From Chiua virens (taxonomy: Eukaryota; Basidiomycota; Agaricomycetes; Boletales; Boletaceae): a stretch of DNA of 64,000 bases. Position 1 is the first letter of the stretch, and the number at the start of each line of letters is the position of its first letter. Made by a program: the position numbers and the translations under genes. The stretch covers positions 124,001 to 188,000 of the forward strand of contig JAHNUO010000003.1 of assembly GCA_019787685.1 (NCBI GenBank), given 5' to 3'. Positions 24,183 to 36,150 of the stretch are shown here, piece by piece. The notes beneath the pieces are model-generated. The model worked only from the letters and a program-made list of their open reading frames with translations, was not told the origin of the DNA and made no database searches.

Positions 24183-25271
24183 TGTTGGAGAGAATGATGG
24201 GGAGGGGGTTACTCGATGACGAAGGTAATAGGGCTGTTTATATCCGCACTATATAGCTACCTCGAGGCCCACTCAAGAAAATGTCACGCCCGTGTCACCG
24301 AAAAAATACCAATAAGCGTCGACTCAGATGCCCAGATCCGCGAATCTCGAGTCTCGTTGAAACGATTCTCACTTGTGACCTGTAAAGGCTCGTTAAGCGA
24401 TCACCGTGCCGCAAGAAAATGGACTTACTCAACAGACCACACCGGTAGCAGGCAGCTGTGCATTGATCGATTTTTTGATCAGTTGCACATGAGTCGAGGC
24501 TGCTACCGGCCGGAATTAGTCAATTCTAGAAATAATACCTGCATTTGTTTCAACCCGGTGCCGTAAAGGGATTGGCAATCATCATGATGGGTCTCAAGGT
24601 CCGCAACTCCTGACCATCATGCATCATGTCCCACTGCACACGAAGAACAAGATGTGCTGAGTTCCAAGACGCCGCAACACGACTGTCGTGCTTAAGATGG
24701 GTTTCCCGAAACGTCAGCTGTCACTGAACGAATCGGTAAGCTTGGACCGCCTCGTTCCGGTGGAGCCACAAGTTGCGGTGACTGGCTATGGGAATTCGGG
24801 ACGCCCATCCAGGCAATAACCAAGTGTGCGGATACTTCCGTTCCCAAACGACGCTGAATTTTACAACCGTTTCCAGAGTGGTGCTAGACGATTGGCTGTG
24901 CCTTGTGACTAAAATTGATGGCTCACTCCCCAACATATGCTGATGCCATGTCATCACTTGTTTTCATTCAAGCTCGCCGCATCCGCAGCAAAAAACTATA
25001 ACCTTGAGCGTGACAGTAACCATACCACGATTGCCGAGTACTTCCGTTGTCGACGGATATTCTGTCAGCTATGTATTGGCATTCAATTTCGGATCAATGG
25101 TACGGTACATCCGACAGTATTTAGGTCGCACAAACCCACGTAATTCTAGCCTTCAGGTTCAAAGCTTCAGTCACTCAGGGTCACCCAAATTAGAATGATG
25201 CCACAAGAAATAATTAAAAAAAAACTATGAATAAATAATGTACCGACAACCAAATGAGAACTAATACCAAT
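24183..25271. other. Intergenic, no gene seen
   Basis: About 1.1 kb between the start of the Zn2Cys6 gene and the end of the transporter gene. It should contain the promoter of the Zn2Cys6 factor at its left side. Nothing else is recognisable. A short poly-A run (~25213) lies downstream of the transporter stop. Confidence 0.5.
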
Positions 25272-26994
25272 CTACATACTCTGTCTAGTCTTGTCCGTCT
25301 TGTCGCCCCAATTCAGCTTCGAGCTCCTCAAACTTCGGATCTCTTCGGCGTCTTCCTCCCCTTCGTCAAATTCTTCGCTTGAGAAGAGAAGATCCCGACG
25401 CGCATCCCCGTTAATGTCTTCCGGGATCTTTGTGGCACTCAGCATCAGCCATTGGCCAGATGTTTCTTTTTTTAACCAACTCACTGATGATCGTGAGCGT
25501 CTGACATCGGATGATCGCTGAGACAATTCCACAGCATGATCATACGACCCTTCACTGCTCGGATCTTCGCCATCTAGCTGTATCACATTACCATACGCAT
25601 CGAGAGCAACGTTGGAATCGACGGTCTTGGAATATTTGTCGTACGTAAAGAGTGCAATACCTATCCTTCACTATGTGAGCTAATGAGGCACAGTACGAGA
25701 ATGGAGACCCACCGCAAACGGTAATAACAACACCGGTGATGTTCACAGGTGTCAATTCGTCTCCAAAAAACCATGCAGAAATCGTGATGGTCGAGACTTC
25801 CTTGGCGATCCCTGCTATAGACATTGGAAGAACCCCGGCACGCTGAATGATGCTTGCAGAAAGAGTATGCGGTCAACCTCATGGCGTATACGATGAACGT
25901 GGCACTCGAACGTACTAGTACTCGCTCATTATCATGCAAAACGCAGCCATGCCTGGCATGACAAGCATGACCAGCGTTTTCATCGTCGAACCGACCGTAG
26001 CAAAGAAGGGGGTCGAAAATACATTGTTCCATCCTTCCCAAACGATGCTAATCACGACCAACGAAAGAGCTGTCGTCGGTGACAACCAATATATCGTATT
26101 CGGCGGGTTGTCAAGTCCCATTGATTTATCTTGCATTGCGACCTGGGTCAGGCTCCAGCGGAGGCCACTGCAGACACTCGCGAACATAACCATTAGGAAC
26201 CCAGACAAGACGAATGCAGTTTCTGAAGCGACCATCAACAGGATTCCGGTGAAGATAATGAGGATCACAGTGATCAAGCGCACGGAGAATGACTCCAGTC
26301 GGAAGAGAAACGCGAAACCAAGGACGAATATTAACGAGGAGGATTTGCACATGGCTACAGGCATCGGATGTCAGCGAACTATTCAGGCTGCGATCCTAAA
26401 AACGCTCACTATAGAATGATAGGGTAATTGTCTTCAGAGAAAGGTTGGATAGTCCGATATCAATTCCGGTTGACATTGCAGCGGGGACAACCTTGATGCT
26501 ATAAGAACGGTATCTATTACCCTGGCATCATTCGCACTCAGACCAGCTCACCTGTAGTTGCGCATTGTGGGTCTCCTATCGCAGAAAAAGGTTTTCGAAA
26601 AAGTCCATCTGAGTAAAGCAGACAGCACAAATTGGATGAAGCTGTGGACAGCTGTTACGAATAGCGGGAAAGTGAAGTTGTAGTGATCCGGAGAAAACAT
26701 CCACTTGTTGTACACGGAGAGCAGAGTCGCGAAAAGAAACCTAGATTAGAGTGTCAGAGAATCGCGGAAACGGACGGGTAATGCATTGTACCATGTAAGG
26801 ATGAAGAAGGCGTTGATGAGTGCATTTCTCCACCAGTAGCGTTTCTTCTCTGCCTTGGACGCGAGGTGGATGTCGCGGTTGTTGTTGAGAAAGGTGTCCT
26901 CATCGTCGTTCCCAATACTTTGCAAGTCTGGATTTGACAGTATTGGTTCACACTCGGGGGACTCTGGATTGGCGCGAGAGAAGTCAGTCATCAT
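25272..26994 (-). CDS. Nucleotide-sugar/triose-phosphate translocator family protein (SLC35C2-like)
   Basis: Multi-pass membrane transporter of the drug/metabolite superfamily, TPT domain, probably in Golgi or ER. About six exons. Confirmed joins: 26792|26740 (51-bp intron), 26552|26498, 26410|26354, plus introns near 25921-25860 and 25715-25665. After an acidic N-terminus (PECEPILSNPDLQS) come hydrophobic helices and family markers: YNKWMFSPDHYNFTFPLFVT, IDIGLSNLSLKTITLSFY, MCKSSSLIFVLGFAFLF, SGLRWSLTQV, PMSIAGIAKEVSTI, FFGDELTPVNITGVVITVCG and ALFTYDKYSK. The tail is long, hydrophilic and acidic (EEFDEGEEDAEE). The closest family I can name is SLC35C2/YMD8. The substrate cannot be read from sequence. 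Intact as far as I can follow it. Confidence 0.85.
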
Positions 26995-27284
26995 GAGACA
27001 ACAGTAAACACGACCCCAGCCAACCCCGCGAGGAACACACCGTGTGAAAAATATATGATGGCAACATGTCGACTACTCAAACTACAACACTTGCAAGGTA
27101 TTACTTTGTGTTGGCGAGTTGATCTCAGTCAGCATCCTGATGAAGAGCTATGCTGTTCCACCCGGACCGCCGATCCGATTCTCCATCTAAATCCCGTGTG
27201 GAACACCATCTCTTGGCCACCGGCACCGGACACCTTTCCGACGGATTCAAATCGAACTTCAGACTGAGATCTGTCACGGTAGCA

Positions 27285-27817
27285 TTACGCGGCATCCTTC
27301 TCCGGTTCCCGTGCATGTGGAACTTCATCAGTGGGAAGAGAGGCGGTAGGATAGTTTCGCCTGCCAGTGGGCGTGGCATTCGTGAGGACTTCTTTGAGGG
27401 TGCAAGCAGAAACGTAAACTTGCCAAGTTCGCCAATGATCAAACTGTTTCTGGTTAAGATATTCCCGCCATTCGTCTTTCTTGATTTCCGATCTGAAGCG
27501 AGCATGCTGAAGCAGCTCTAGATGGTGCAGAGCATGAGGATAGCTTCGGGAACGTTGGAGTCAGCGTCCAAAAATGGGGGATCGGACTAGACCGACTGTA
27601 TGAAGCGAGCGTAGTCCTTTTCTCGCCAGTATTGTAAGTATTCCAGGTAATTGACGAACGCGGGCTGATCGAGTACGTTTTGTTGTGCCAGTGAGTGCAG
27701 ATAGTAAGGGTTCGCGAGCGATTGTACGAATTCGAGCTCCAGCTCAAACCTTTCCCTATTAGCTGCCTTGGCATCCGTGACTACAGGTGATGACTCTGCC
27801 GGTGCAGTTGAAGACAT
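27285..27817 (-). CDS. MED31: Mediator complex subunit 31 (Med31/Soh1)
   Basis: Med31 is a small conserved subunit of the Mediator middle module that links regulators to RNA polymerase II. Two exons: 27817-27597 and 27543-27285, with a 53-bp intron; product 159 aa. The Soh1 core is plain: [45 protein letters not shown] and, after the splice, [18 protein letters not shown], then [16 protein letters not shown]. The Ala/Pro/Ser-rich N-terminus and polar C-terminus are typical fungal extensions. It is transcribed away from the UCH37 gene, whose start is only 145 bp off. Confidence 0.95.
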
Positions 27818-27962
27818 ATCGACATTTGGATTCAAGTCCTTCCATTTGTTTGGATTGCAAGTCTTTGCCAAATAAAACATCACGTGGTTTATGACGCGTC
27901 GAACACCGAGTCTGCCTTGGGTTTGCACATTACTTTTGACTAAATCCAACAATCCCGTCATC
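27818..27962. promoter_or_regulatory. Shared bidirectional promoter of MED31 and UCH37
   Basis: Only 145 bp separate the two start codons, so both promoters and both 5' leaders must overlap here. I see no clear TATA box. This fits housekeeping genes with divergent, TATA-less transcription. Inference from spacing alone. Confidence 0.6.
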
Positions 27963-29153
27963 ATGTCTGACGAAGTCTCCAGTGGTTGGGAGCTTACAGA
28001 ATCCGATCCAAGTGTCTTCACGTACGTACTTGACCCATTCACTTGCTGACTCCAAACCGTAACCCTTGTCATTATTCAGGGAACTCCTGAACACGCTCGG
28101 TGTTCCATACATCGTCGATGACTTGTACTCACTCGATCCTGAGGCACTGTCTGCACTGCAACCTCTTCATGCTCTCATATTTCTCTTCAAATGGCTACCT
28201 TCCAGCAGCGAACCCAGCAGTTCGGAGGGACAATATGACACTGATTTTCCAGGTTTCTTCGCACAGCAAACGGTCAACAACGCCTGTGCAACCCTCGCCG
28301 TTATAAACGCGCTCGGAAATATACCATCGCTTCCTTCTGGTCCACAACTAGCAGACCTGATGAGTTTTACGGCGGGAATGGATCCGCAGACATGCGGAAT
28401 GGCTGTGACGAGTGCCGATTGGTTACGCGAAGCGCACAACGCACTTTCTCCGCCAAGTTCCATATCGTTAGACGGCCTCGGGTTACCAAAGAAAGCTGAA
28501 GATGCTTATCACTTTGTTGTCTACATCCCAATTATGGGTAGCGTTTATGAGCTCGATGGACTAAAACCGTATCCCGTTCGTCACGGCGAATACGATGATT
28601 CTGGGGAAGGCTGGTCAAAGAAAGCGAGGTGTGTGGCTGTCGTCATTTTTTTCCCACCAGAAAGTTTATATCCGCCCAATTAGAGAGGTGATTGAGCATC
28701 GAATAGGCACTTATCCTCCTGGCGCAGTAAGTGATTTCCCCGACAGAGATCACTGCTTCCGACTTTATTCCGTTGGTAGTTGGAGTTTAGTTTACTTGCC
28801 CTTCGCGAGGATCCTCTACCTGCTCTCCAAAAGCAGTTGGAACACCTACAGGAGACAGAGAATCATTCAGAAGCAACTCAGGTTCTCGTGAAAGTTGGCA
28901 ATGAGAATTCAAAACGCGAACGCTGGGCTGTACGTTGCTGAATCATCTTACAATCTAAGGGTTATTCAACCAGCTTCCGCAGTTCGAGAATAGCCTCCGT
29001 CGTCACAACCATATAGGGCTTATCCATGCGCTATTGGTTGCACTTGCCAAGGCTGGACAACTTTCGTCCGCCACGGAGAATGCGACAAACGCGATGCGAG
29101 AGCGGATCGCAAGGCGGAGGGAAATGGGGCTTGGCGAAATGGATGAGGATTAG
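27963..29153 (+). CDS. Ubiquitin C-terminal hydrolase of the UCH37/UCHL5 type (peptidase C12)
   Basis: Cysteine protease that trims ubiquitin chains, normally at the proteasome 19S particle. Five exons: 27963-28021, 28080-28628, 28684-28726, 28786-28929, 28983-29153; introns 53-59 bp; product 321 aa. All splices keep frame. Catalytic set visible: oxyanion Gln83 and Cys89 in [13 protein letters not shown], His164 in YHFVVYIP, Asp179 in [10 protein letters not shown], at almost the same positions as in human UCHL5. The C-terminal UCH37 extension is present ([13 protein letters not shown], then [17 protein letters not shown]), the part that binds the proteasomal receptor in the animal enzyme. 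Intact. Confidence 0.94.
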
Positions 29154-29659
29154 CGGCTCTTGGGTTTGTGGGTGCAGGTTTTTCCGAGCGGTGCCTATGT
29201 GCAGGGGCTGCGCACAACATGCCTTGGAACTTTAGATCGAACTCTTCCGTGAAGGCACATGTTCCGCACACGATTTTTGAGTTAGAATTCCGACCAGGCA
29301 GGAGCCAAGAAATGAAGAGGCCGCTATTGTCACCAGACTGCCTCAAGCCTGCAAGCTCCGGCCACAGCATGTTGTAAATATTCTACGGAAGTGAGAGAAG
29401 AGTTGGCCTCAGCATGATATGATCCCCTCGGCGATCCTGCATCTAGCTCGATTCCGAGGTGCCGTTGGCTCATGCTTTCCGTCAACTCATTTGAGAGGAG
29501 TTTCCTAAAATGTCCGCACGGCTACTCTCTAGGTTCCGACACGGCAAGCTTGACTCGGCGATGATCATTGTAGGGTTCGACTTGACGACGACCTTCTCTT
29601 GACGATCCGACATTGATGCCGTTGGCACTTACCTCAATCAACAACGAATTCCACAAACA

Positions 29660-31115
29660 TGTCGCTTACCATTAAATCATCTGTCCGATTGACGTCAGGT
29701 AACTCGGTGTTCCCTTGCACTATTACGACTCCCTCTTGCTGAACCCACATCGGCGTGGGCCCATGCAGGATATGCAATGCCTCTTCTCGGTTTTGGCGTG
29801 TACCAAAATTACATCACACGGCCGTCCGTTCTAACTGCCTTTGAAGCCGGTTATAGGTACGCGGTGATCCCTCAAGTGCGGCGTTCTTTTTGGGGCACCA
29901 GTGAAGTCACTGTGCCCAAATGTACTGACTTGTGTCGGTTTACATGTTAGGCACATCGATTCAGCGCAGGCATACAAAAACGAAGCAGCAGTTGGTGAAG
30001 CCGTTAGGGAGAGTGGTCTTGAACGGGGCGATGTCTTCATCAGTACGCTGCACATGTGTTCTTTTTCACTCGCCAACGCTTATATTAATCATGCTCGTTG
30101 CGACTCGGCTCCTCCTTTGTGACAAAAGCCACGAAATGTGTTAGTAGAACGCACGGGTATGATAGCACGTTCAAGGGCGTCGACGAATCGCTGTCAAGGT
30201 TCGGTTTCGGTAAGTGCCGTATCTTTCTGAATGAGCGAGTACAACTCACCAGAGTTTTTGGGGTGTTTCCTGTCCGGATCGGCGGATCGTTGCGCGATCC
30301 AAAAGATTATATTGACTTGTTTTTGATCCACGATCCCTTCTCTGGCACGGAGCTACGCTTGGATACATATCGGGCCCTGCTGGATGCCCAAAAGGCAGGG
30401 AAAATCAGGACGGTCGGGGTGTCCAACTAGTTTGGTTTTTTTTTTTCGACCCGTCTCTCAAGTTGTCGATCCACACTGACGTTTCGCAGTGGGGTCAAGC
30501 ATCTCGAAGAAATCAAGAATGCGGGGCTACCGATGCCCGCTGTGAATCAGATCGAAGCAAGTTTCCACTCCAGCCGTTGGCGTTTATTGTCGTATTTGAT
30601 GTGACCGGACTCTTGTTCTTCTCCTTTTGCGTAGCTCCACCCTTTGTGTCAACAGCGGCCGATCGTGGATTATTGTCGCGCTCACGAGATCGTCGTGCAA
30701 GCGTACTGCCCGATTTTACGTGGACAAATGGGTCATCCAGTGATTCAAGGGATAGCGAACAAGGTTTGAACTATTGTTTTTCTTAAACACGCTACGTGCA
30801 GTACTCATCACGACTCGCTTTACATCAATCTAGCACGAAAGAGATCCTGCTCAGGTGCTTATCAGATGGTCCTTGCAGAAGGGGTATGTTCTTTTCCTTT
30901 GATTACAATTACCCACTTCGATGTTGCTCCAGTTTTGATGTGATCGATGTGTTTACAGATTTGTCCCTCTTCCAAAGTCTGCGACCTCCAGCAGAATCAA
31001 GTCCAACGCGAACGTCTATGAATTTTCACTCGGTTCAGAGGAAGTGATGCTGTTGGATAACCTAGACCTTGGAGAGGCAGGAGCTATAAGTTGGAACCCG
31101 ATCGATGCGCCTTGA
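29660..31115 (+). CDS. Aldo-keto reductase
   Basis: NADPH-dependent carbonyl reductase of the small AKR group (2,5-diketogluconate reductase-like). At least nine exons. Read joins: SVRLTSG|YAMPLLGFGVYQ, EAGYR|HIDSAQAY, ..|TKCVSRTHGYDSTFKG, RFGF|DYIDLFLIHDP, GVSNY|GVKHLEEI, VNQIE|LHPLCQQRPI, GIANK|HERDPAQVL, RWSLQKG|FVPLPKS. Tetrad residues are all present: Asp in HIDSA, Tyr in AQAYKNE, Lys in TTKC, His in LIHDP. The intron after VNQIE (30560-30635 region) starts with GCAAGT, a GC-AG type donor. The stop is at 31113-31115. Substrate unknown. It lies just downstream of UCH37 on the same strand. Confidence 0.88.
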
Positions 31116-32033
31116 AGTTCGACCTCTCGTCCGAGTAATCTCTGGTTAGCTAAGAAATGTTATGTACACACCATGGTTTAGTGATTTGTACTATTTCGTC
31201 ATCAATTGTCAGCTGTCCGCTAGCGGCACCGTAACAAATTCGAGGGGATGAACATCGTAAGTCATGCCACCTCTCAACCACGGCATCATCAGCGGGATTC
31301 ATTAACGGCGGGGAGTCATCACAAATCTGTCAAGGTCCATCGCCGACGTTGAATAAGATCTATCGGATTATGTGCCTGCTTTTGACGTGACGTCTGAACC
31401 TCACAGGATAAAGTTGGGGCCGCATGCGTGATGTTGAACTGAATGCCCGACGTGCTGCCACGTATCTGGATGGGACCACAGTTGCTTCATAAACCTGAGT
31501 CATCAGGTCCCGTTCGCGATTCTCCGCGTTCGATCCGGTCTTTCTTGGATGCGAAGCTCTCCACGATCACGAGGTCCGGAAGCTGCATAATGAGGTTTCA
31601 GGCAAACATGAAACAGGAGCATGATGGAATTCTTGACAGAGAAGTAGCGGACCCATTAATCCATGCATTGAGATTATATTGATAGTATCCCCGCCGGAAG
31701 CCTTCGTTGCACATCTTTCGTCCTAGCAGTAATGTGGTACGGGGGTAGTTGTTGGGTTGTTTGTCGATGATCTGTGCGGCTCATGCCAGTGATGCATGAT
31801 GTTCGCCTATCTATGTCCACTCCGCCACCATCGAGGGCGGAGAACGGTGGTAAGCCAACAAAACATGAGTGCAAAACGGATCATCAAAGTTGTAGTGGAT
31901 CCTCGGTCGGACCGGATTGCCGCACGGCTGAGGTGGCGATGCAGGCATTTCTTACTCTTGGTTGTTCGAACGTTCAAACGTTCAGTACTTCAGTCATCGC
32001 TAGTTCTCTCAAATCATCCTATCATCTTTGTGA
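31116..32033. other. Intergenic, no gene identified
   Basis: About 0.9 kb downstream of the reductase. Short open frames only, none with a motif I recognise. Part of it could be the 5' region of the next gene. Confidence 0.45.
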
Positions 32034-33110
32034 ATGGACGTCCTATCTCATTTCGGAGAGCTTGATGAACTCATTCAAATCATCTACCAAGGTTTTGATC
32101 GGTTTATCATCCTGTCCACTGTCAGCGACTCCTCCTGGACGGTGTGCGTCGGATTGAAAGGACCGGAAGGCAGGTGGTGGCGCGGTTCGTGGTCACCGCG
32201 AGACATCACACAGTTTCTCGTTCGTTTTCATTTATAACCTTGCGCACGCGCGCCGTTGATGTGGAAAATGCACTTTCCAAACAGGATTCCAAGGCAGGCT
32301 CCCAAATCCTGCCCAATTTCGCTCACAACTTGGCCGAGGCGTTTGTCAAGGGCGAGCTATGTATCGACGGCTGGACACCTGACAAGGGTGCAAACATAAA
32401 CGTGAATTTAGTTTCGAGTCCTTTTCTGTGTCAATTAAACGACGTTCATGTCTAGCTCACGTTGGGTCCGACAGTCGAAGAAACCGGTTCACGTTCCCCT
32501 GGTCGAAATGTCTGCCAAGGAAGCCGCATCGCATGCAACCACCGTTTTTAGTACAGTATGGAACATGGACTTGTCAATTTGCTTGAGCAGTGGGTGATGA
32601 TTGACAAGATTGCCCTTCAAGCACAATCTCGCAAGTGCAGGCTCAACCCGCCCGCGTTTTCTGCACAGGCTGCCGTAGCAGGGCCATCCCAGACCACCAG
32701 CTCAGGTACGTCTTACAGATCGCAGAAACACTTCAGAGCTACAACTCTGGGTCTCCTCAGCCACCAGGGTCTCTCCTGGCCCCAAGAAAATACGTGTCAC
32801 CGCCGCCGAACCCACGACACGGCTTCGAGCTGAAAATGAAACTGGAGTCGCTCAAGAGAAAATCAAGTCGTTGGAGGCTGAACTCGCACGTGTCAAGGCG
32901 ACCAAAAAGGCCAGATCGAAATCGCCGTCAAGCGAGGCAGAGCCGAGTAGGCTGCACCATTGACACGACGCCCATTTGCTAACCACCGCGCATGTGCCTT
33001 CCGAACAGAACCAACGGTGTCTACACGTCGGCCAAAGGGAGCGTCCCTAGCCAATCCACATAAAAAAGCACGTAAATATGAGGCGGTAGAATTTGCGGAT
33101 GACGATTGAT
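32034..33110 (+). CDS. Unrecognised coiled-coil protein, multi-exon
   Basis: I do not recognise the gene with certainty. Readable pieces on the plus strand: DSSWTVCVGLKGPEGRWWRG, then ILPNFAHNLAEAFVKGELCI, MSAKEAASHATTVFST, and across an intron (~32560-32608, GTATGG to ACAAG) IALQAQSRKCRLNPPAF. The final part is a charged heptad stretch (ENETGVAQEKIKSLEAELA, then RVKATKKARSKS) and a basic-acidic end, KKARKYEAVEFADDD, stop near 33108. A globular head, helical stalk and basic tail resemble the end-joining scaffolds XLF/XRCC4/PAXX, but this is a guess. The start and some frames between exons are unresolved. Confidence 0.4.
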
Positions 33111-33828
33111 GGTGTTAACTGAGATCTGTGTTTCAACGCTTTCCGGCAAACAAGAGAACAGTCCTTCACTACCCGCCCTTGCTGCGGCGCAGTGGTGACG
33201 GTTTCCGTGGAGTTGCCTGTGTTTATATTAGATTGATTAATTAGCTACTGCTGTGGATAGTATCACATTTCCTGTGCCCAGTCGACAACGGAAGACGACA
33301 CGATTTATGGTCGTAGGGTTCGTTAAGTGAAAAGCGTCTAAACTATGTATTTGCAATATTAATTATGTAGACAGATTCCGCTTACCAATGTGGAATGACA
33401 TAGGCAGATTGCTGATGCCGGTCGCAGCAAACATATCAATGTCTTATTTCGCATTGGAAAGATGGAGCTTAGGTAGCCAACAGTTAGTTCAGCTACTACG
33501 ATTTTTTTTCTGATTTTTTAAATTGTCATTTGTCAAAGCCCTGTCCGAAGTTGACGTAGACAGTCATTTCATTCGAAATACAATGGAGGTATACCATCAT
33601 ACGCACCAGCCAATGGGTAAAATGTACTATGGTGTTGTGTGAGCTAAGGGTATTTTGTAAAATGATAGTACTAGTAACCAACTCCCTTCCGACGAACCGA
33701 CACTTGTCCCGAAATAGGTTCTGAATCACTGACCTGAGTATAGCCGCATTGCAGACTGACACGTTTGCATAACACCCACATCATTCCCTCGTTCCTTTCT
33801 TCCTGAATACCCTTGACTAAAGACCGCC
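33111..33828. other. Intergenic, AT-rich, promoter side of the ManC-like gene
   Basis: About 0.7 kb with no gene seen. Contains a run of T (~33503-33525). Expected to hold the promoter of the guanylyltransferase gene, with a CT-rich stretch (cattccctcgttcctttctt) just before its start codon. Confidence 0.5.
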
Positions 33829-35550
33829 ATGTCCTCCGTTCCTCGTTCTTTACCCGCCCAGGGAGATACCACCGCCAATGCGCTTGGCATAGAAGGCATG
33901 TTCGCGCAGATTATGAGCGCGATAGAGAAATCGGTGCGCCGTCGTTTTTCGCTTGCTCAACGGATCTCGGCTCTAACGAACGTCGCTACAGCAAGCCGAA
34001 ATAGGTGAGCTTCGCCAAGAGTGCATTGACCTGCGACTCGTCAACGCGAGTCTCGAGAGGCAAGTTAAGGAGGGTCTCAGCGTACGTCTATCCCCATGGG
34101 TGCAAGGGGTAGGTTCGCTGACTCAAACCCCCGCCGGCAGAACCACGCTGTCAATGGAAGCCGTATGCCTGCTACCCCTGGCGCGGTGACGCCCACCGGT
34201 AGTCCTCAGCTCCGTGCAAAGTCGCCGTTCCTGTCTCCCCACAATATTCCCACTCTTTCGGCAGTCCCCCCTTCTATTCTCGTTCCTTCCCCACTCGGCG
34301 ACAATACCGTCACTGCTGTCCTTTCTGTCCAACGCGACATACCAGGCTTCTATGTCGTCATTCCCGCAGGAGGTGCTGGTACGCGCCTTTGGCCCTTATC
34401 CCGGGAGGAACACCCTAAGTTCCTCCTTGACCTCACTTTGAAAGGAAGGTCTCTAATTCAAGCTACCTGGGATCGGCTCATACCCCTTTCCTCTCCGCTT
34501 CGTACGACCGTCGTCGCTGGACCGGGACACGTCAGGTCCATCCACGAACAACTCCCAGATCTCTTGCCTCACAACCTCTTTTGTGAGCCTGGTCCTAAGG
34601 ACTCCATGGCTGCCATCGGTCTTGCAGCTGCTATCCTTGCCAAAAGGGACCCTGATGCCATCATCGGAGCTTTTGCTGCCGATCACATGATATCTGGCGA
34701 CGATGCCTTCCTTTCTGCGATTGCAGAGGCCGTCGAAGTGGCCAAGGACAACTATCTCGTTACGATTGGCATTGCGCCATCACACCCCTCCACCGGGTTC
34801 GGTTACATCCGTCTCGGCGATAAGCTGGGTCTTAAGCAAGCTCCCAATGCGAGACTCGTGTCGAGCTTCAAGGAGAAACCGGACGCCCGCACTGCTGCTG
34901 CCTACATTGGCACGGGTAACTATCGTTGGAATGCTGGCATGTTCGTGACGAGAGCCGCGGTGCTCATGGCCCTTCTCAAGGATTACAAGCCTGAGCTACA
35001 CGACGGACTTCAAAAGATCGCCAGCGTCTGGACGGACGAACCACGACGTCGAGCAACATTGGCCGAGGTGTGGCCTACCCTCGAGAAAATTCCCATCGAT
35101 AATGCTGTCGCGGAGCCTGCCGCCGCCGAAGGCAAGGTGGCCGTTGTACCTGCGACCTTCGGTATGTCTTTTTTTCCGAGACGTCGGTAGATCTACTTCT
35201 GATGTTAATTTCTCAATAGGTTGGGACGATGTTGGTGACTTCTCTTCTCTTGCGGATCTTCTTCCTGCAGAATCCAATCAACCTCGTGTGCTGGGTGATG
35301 GTAGCTTGGGTACGTGGTTCGTTTATGGTCCGATATTGTCTGTCTGACACGTAATCTAGTTCTCACCGAGCAGGTCGCTGGTGGGATCGTAGTCCCTGGG
35401 TCAGGGCGGCTGATTACTTGTCTTGGTGTTGACGATCTGGTTATCGTTGACATGCCAGACACCCTTCTCGTGACGACGCGCGCGCGCTCTCAGGAAGTGA
35501 AGCGCTTGGTGAAGAGATGTCGCGATGCTGGATGGAAAACATTGTTGTGA
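33829..35550 (+). CDS. Mannose-1-phosphate guanylyltransferase of bacterial ManC type
   Basis: Makes GDP-mannose from mannose-1-phosphate and GTP. Five exons: 33829-33933, 33992-34081, 34141-35161, 35220-35309, 35360-35550; introns 50-59 bp; product 498 aa with every splice in frame. Residues 1-~65 include a short coiled coil (ELRQECIDLRLVNASLERQV). Residues ~66-135 are a Ser/Thr/Pro linker. The catalytic NTP-transferase domain starts at FYVVIPAGGAGTRLWPLSR (~136-154), with DSMAAIGLAAAILAKRDPDA, FAADHMI, STGFGYI, FKEKPD (~307-312) and YRWNAGMF (~326). Fungal enzymes of this function (Psa1/Mpg1) instead have a short GGxGTRLRPLT start and a left-handed helix tail. This one reads like actinobacterial ManC. 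Likely horizontal transfer followed by gain of introns and an N-terminal extension. Confidence 0.88.
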
Positions 35551-35841
35551 ATTTTCGGGACTATCTTTCATGATTCCTCCCAACAATTTAGGGCTGGCTG
35601 GACCCTAGTTCTCTTTCTGGTCCCGCTGTGATGAACGAACTTCATTGGTACATCCTTGTGTTACTGTTAACGTATAATCTGTTGTATGGTCTCTAATGTT
35701 GGATTTGCTCGCTCAAGCTGTCTCCGAGATGATGATTTACCTATGGATGATGTAATCGTGAGAGATGTTATGCAGTAACACTGAATAGCATAAATTAATT
35801 GATATACACACTGAGTGATGTCTGCATTCTTTCAGTGATAT
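35551..35841. other. 3' flank of the ManC-like gene; edge of the host gene island
   Basis: About 290 bp with no gene. Presumably holds the 3' UTR and polyadenylation signals. Composition changes to CpG-poor, transposon-derived sequence at about 35842. Confidence 0.5.
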
Positions 35842-36150
35842 AGGGAATCCTCCAGACCACTATCTAAGGCCATGTGAGGGATGAAGACAACATTGTCATT
35901 GGGATTGCCATTTAAGATATGTTAGGCTTTCTGTATTCACAAAAGATGGCCAATGAGTCCTGAAGGAGCTGCTGCATATAGTGGGGACCACCCTTATGAG
36001 CGGAGGGAGAAGAACATGTCCAACCTGAGCCATGTCTTGAACACCATTCTGAGCCAAATGGTCTTGCAATCTCTGATAGAGATCAGGCTGCAGCTCTAAA
36101 TCTTGTCTGGTTGTTGGCAGCCCAAGTAAGATTACACTGATCAATGGAAG
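35842..36150 (-). pseudogene. Helitron B, left remnant (RepHel pieces)
   Basis: Two short segments match the RepHel gene of Helitron A. Bases 35846-35900 (accactatctaaggccatgt) correspond to helicase sequence at ~2690-2740. From ~35925 (ttaggctttctgtattcaca) to 36150 they correspond to ~5453-5677 in the Helitron-like N domain. The 2.7 kb between is deleted. The remnant ends at tcaatggaag, where the chromovirus LTR starts, and the match resumes at 49289. Confidence 0.88.
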
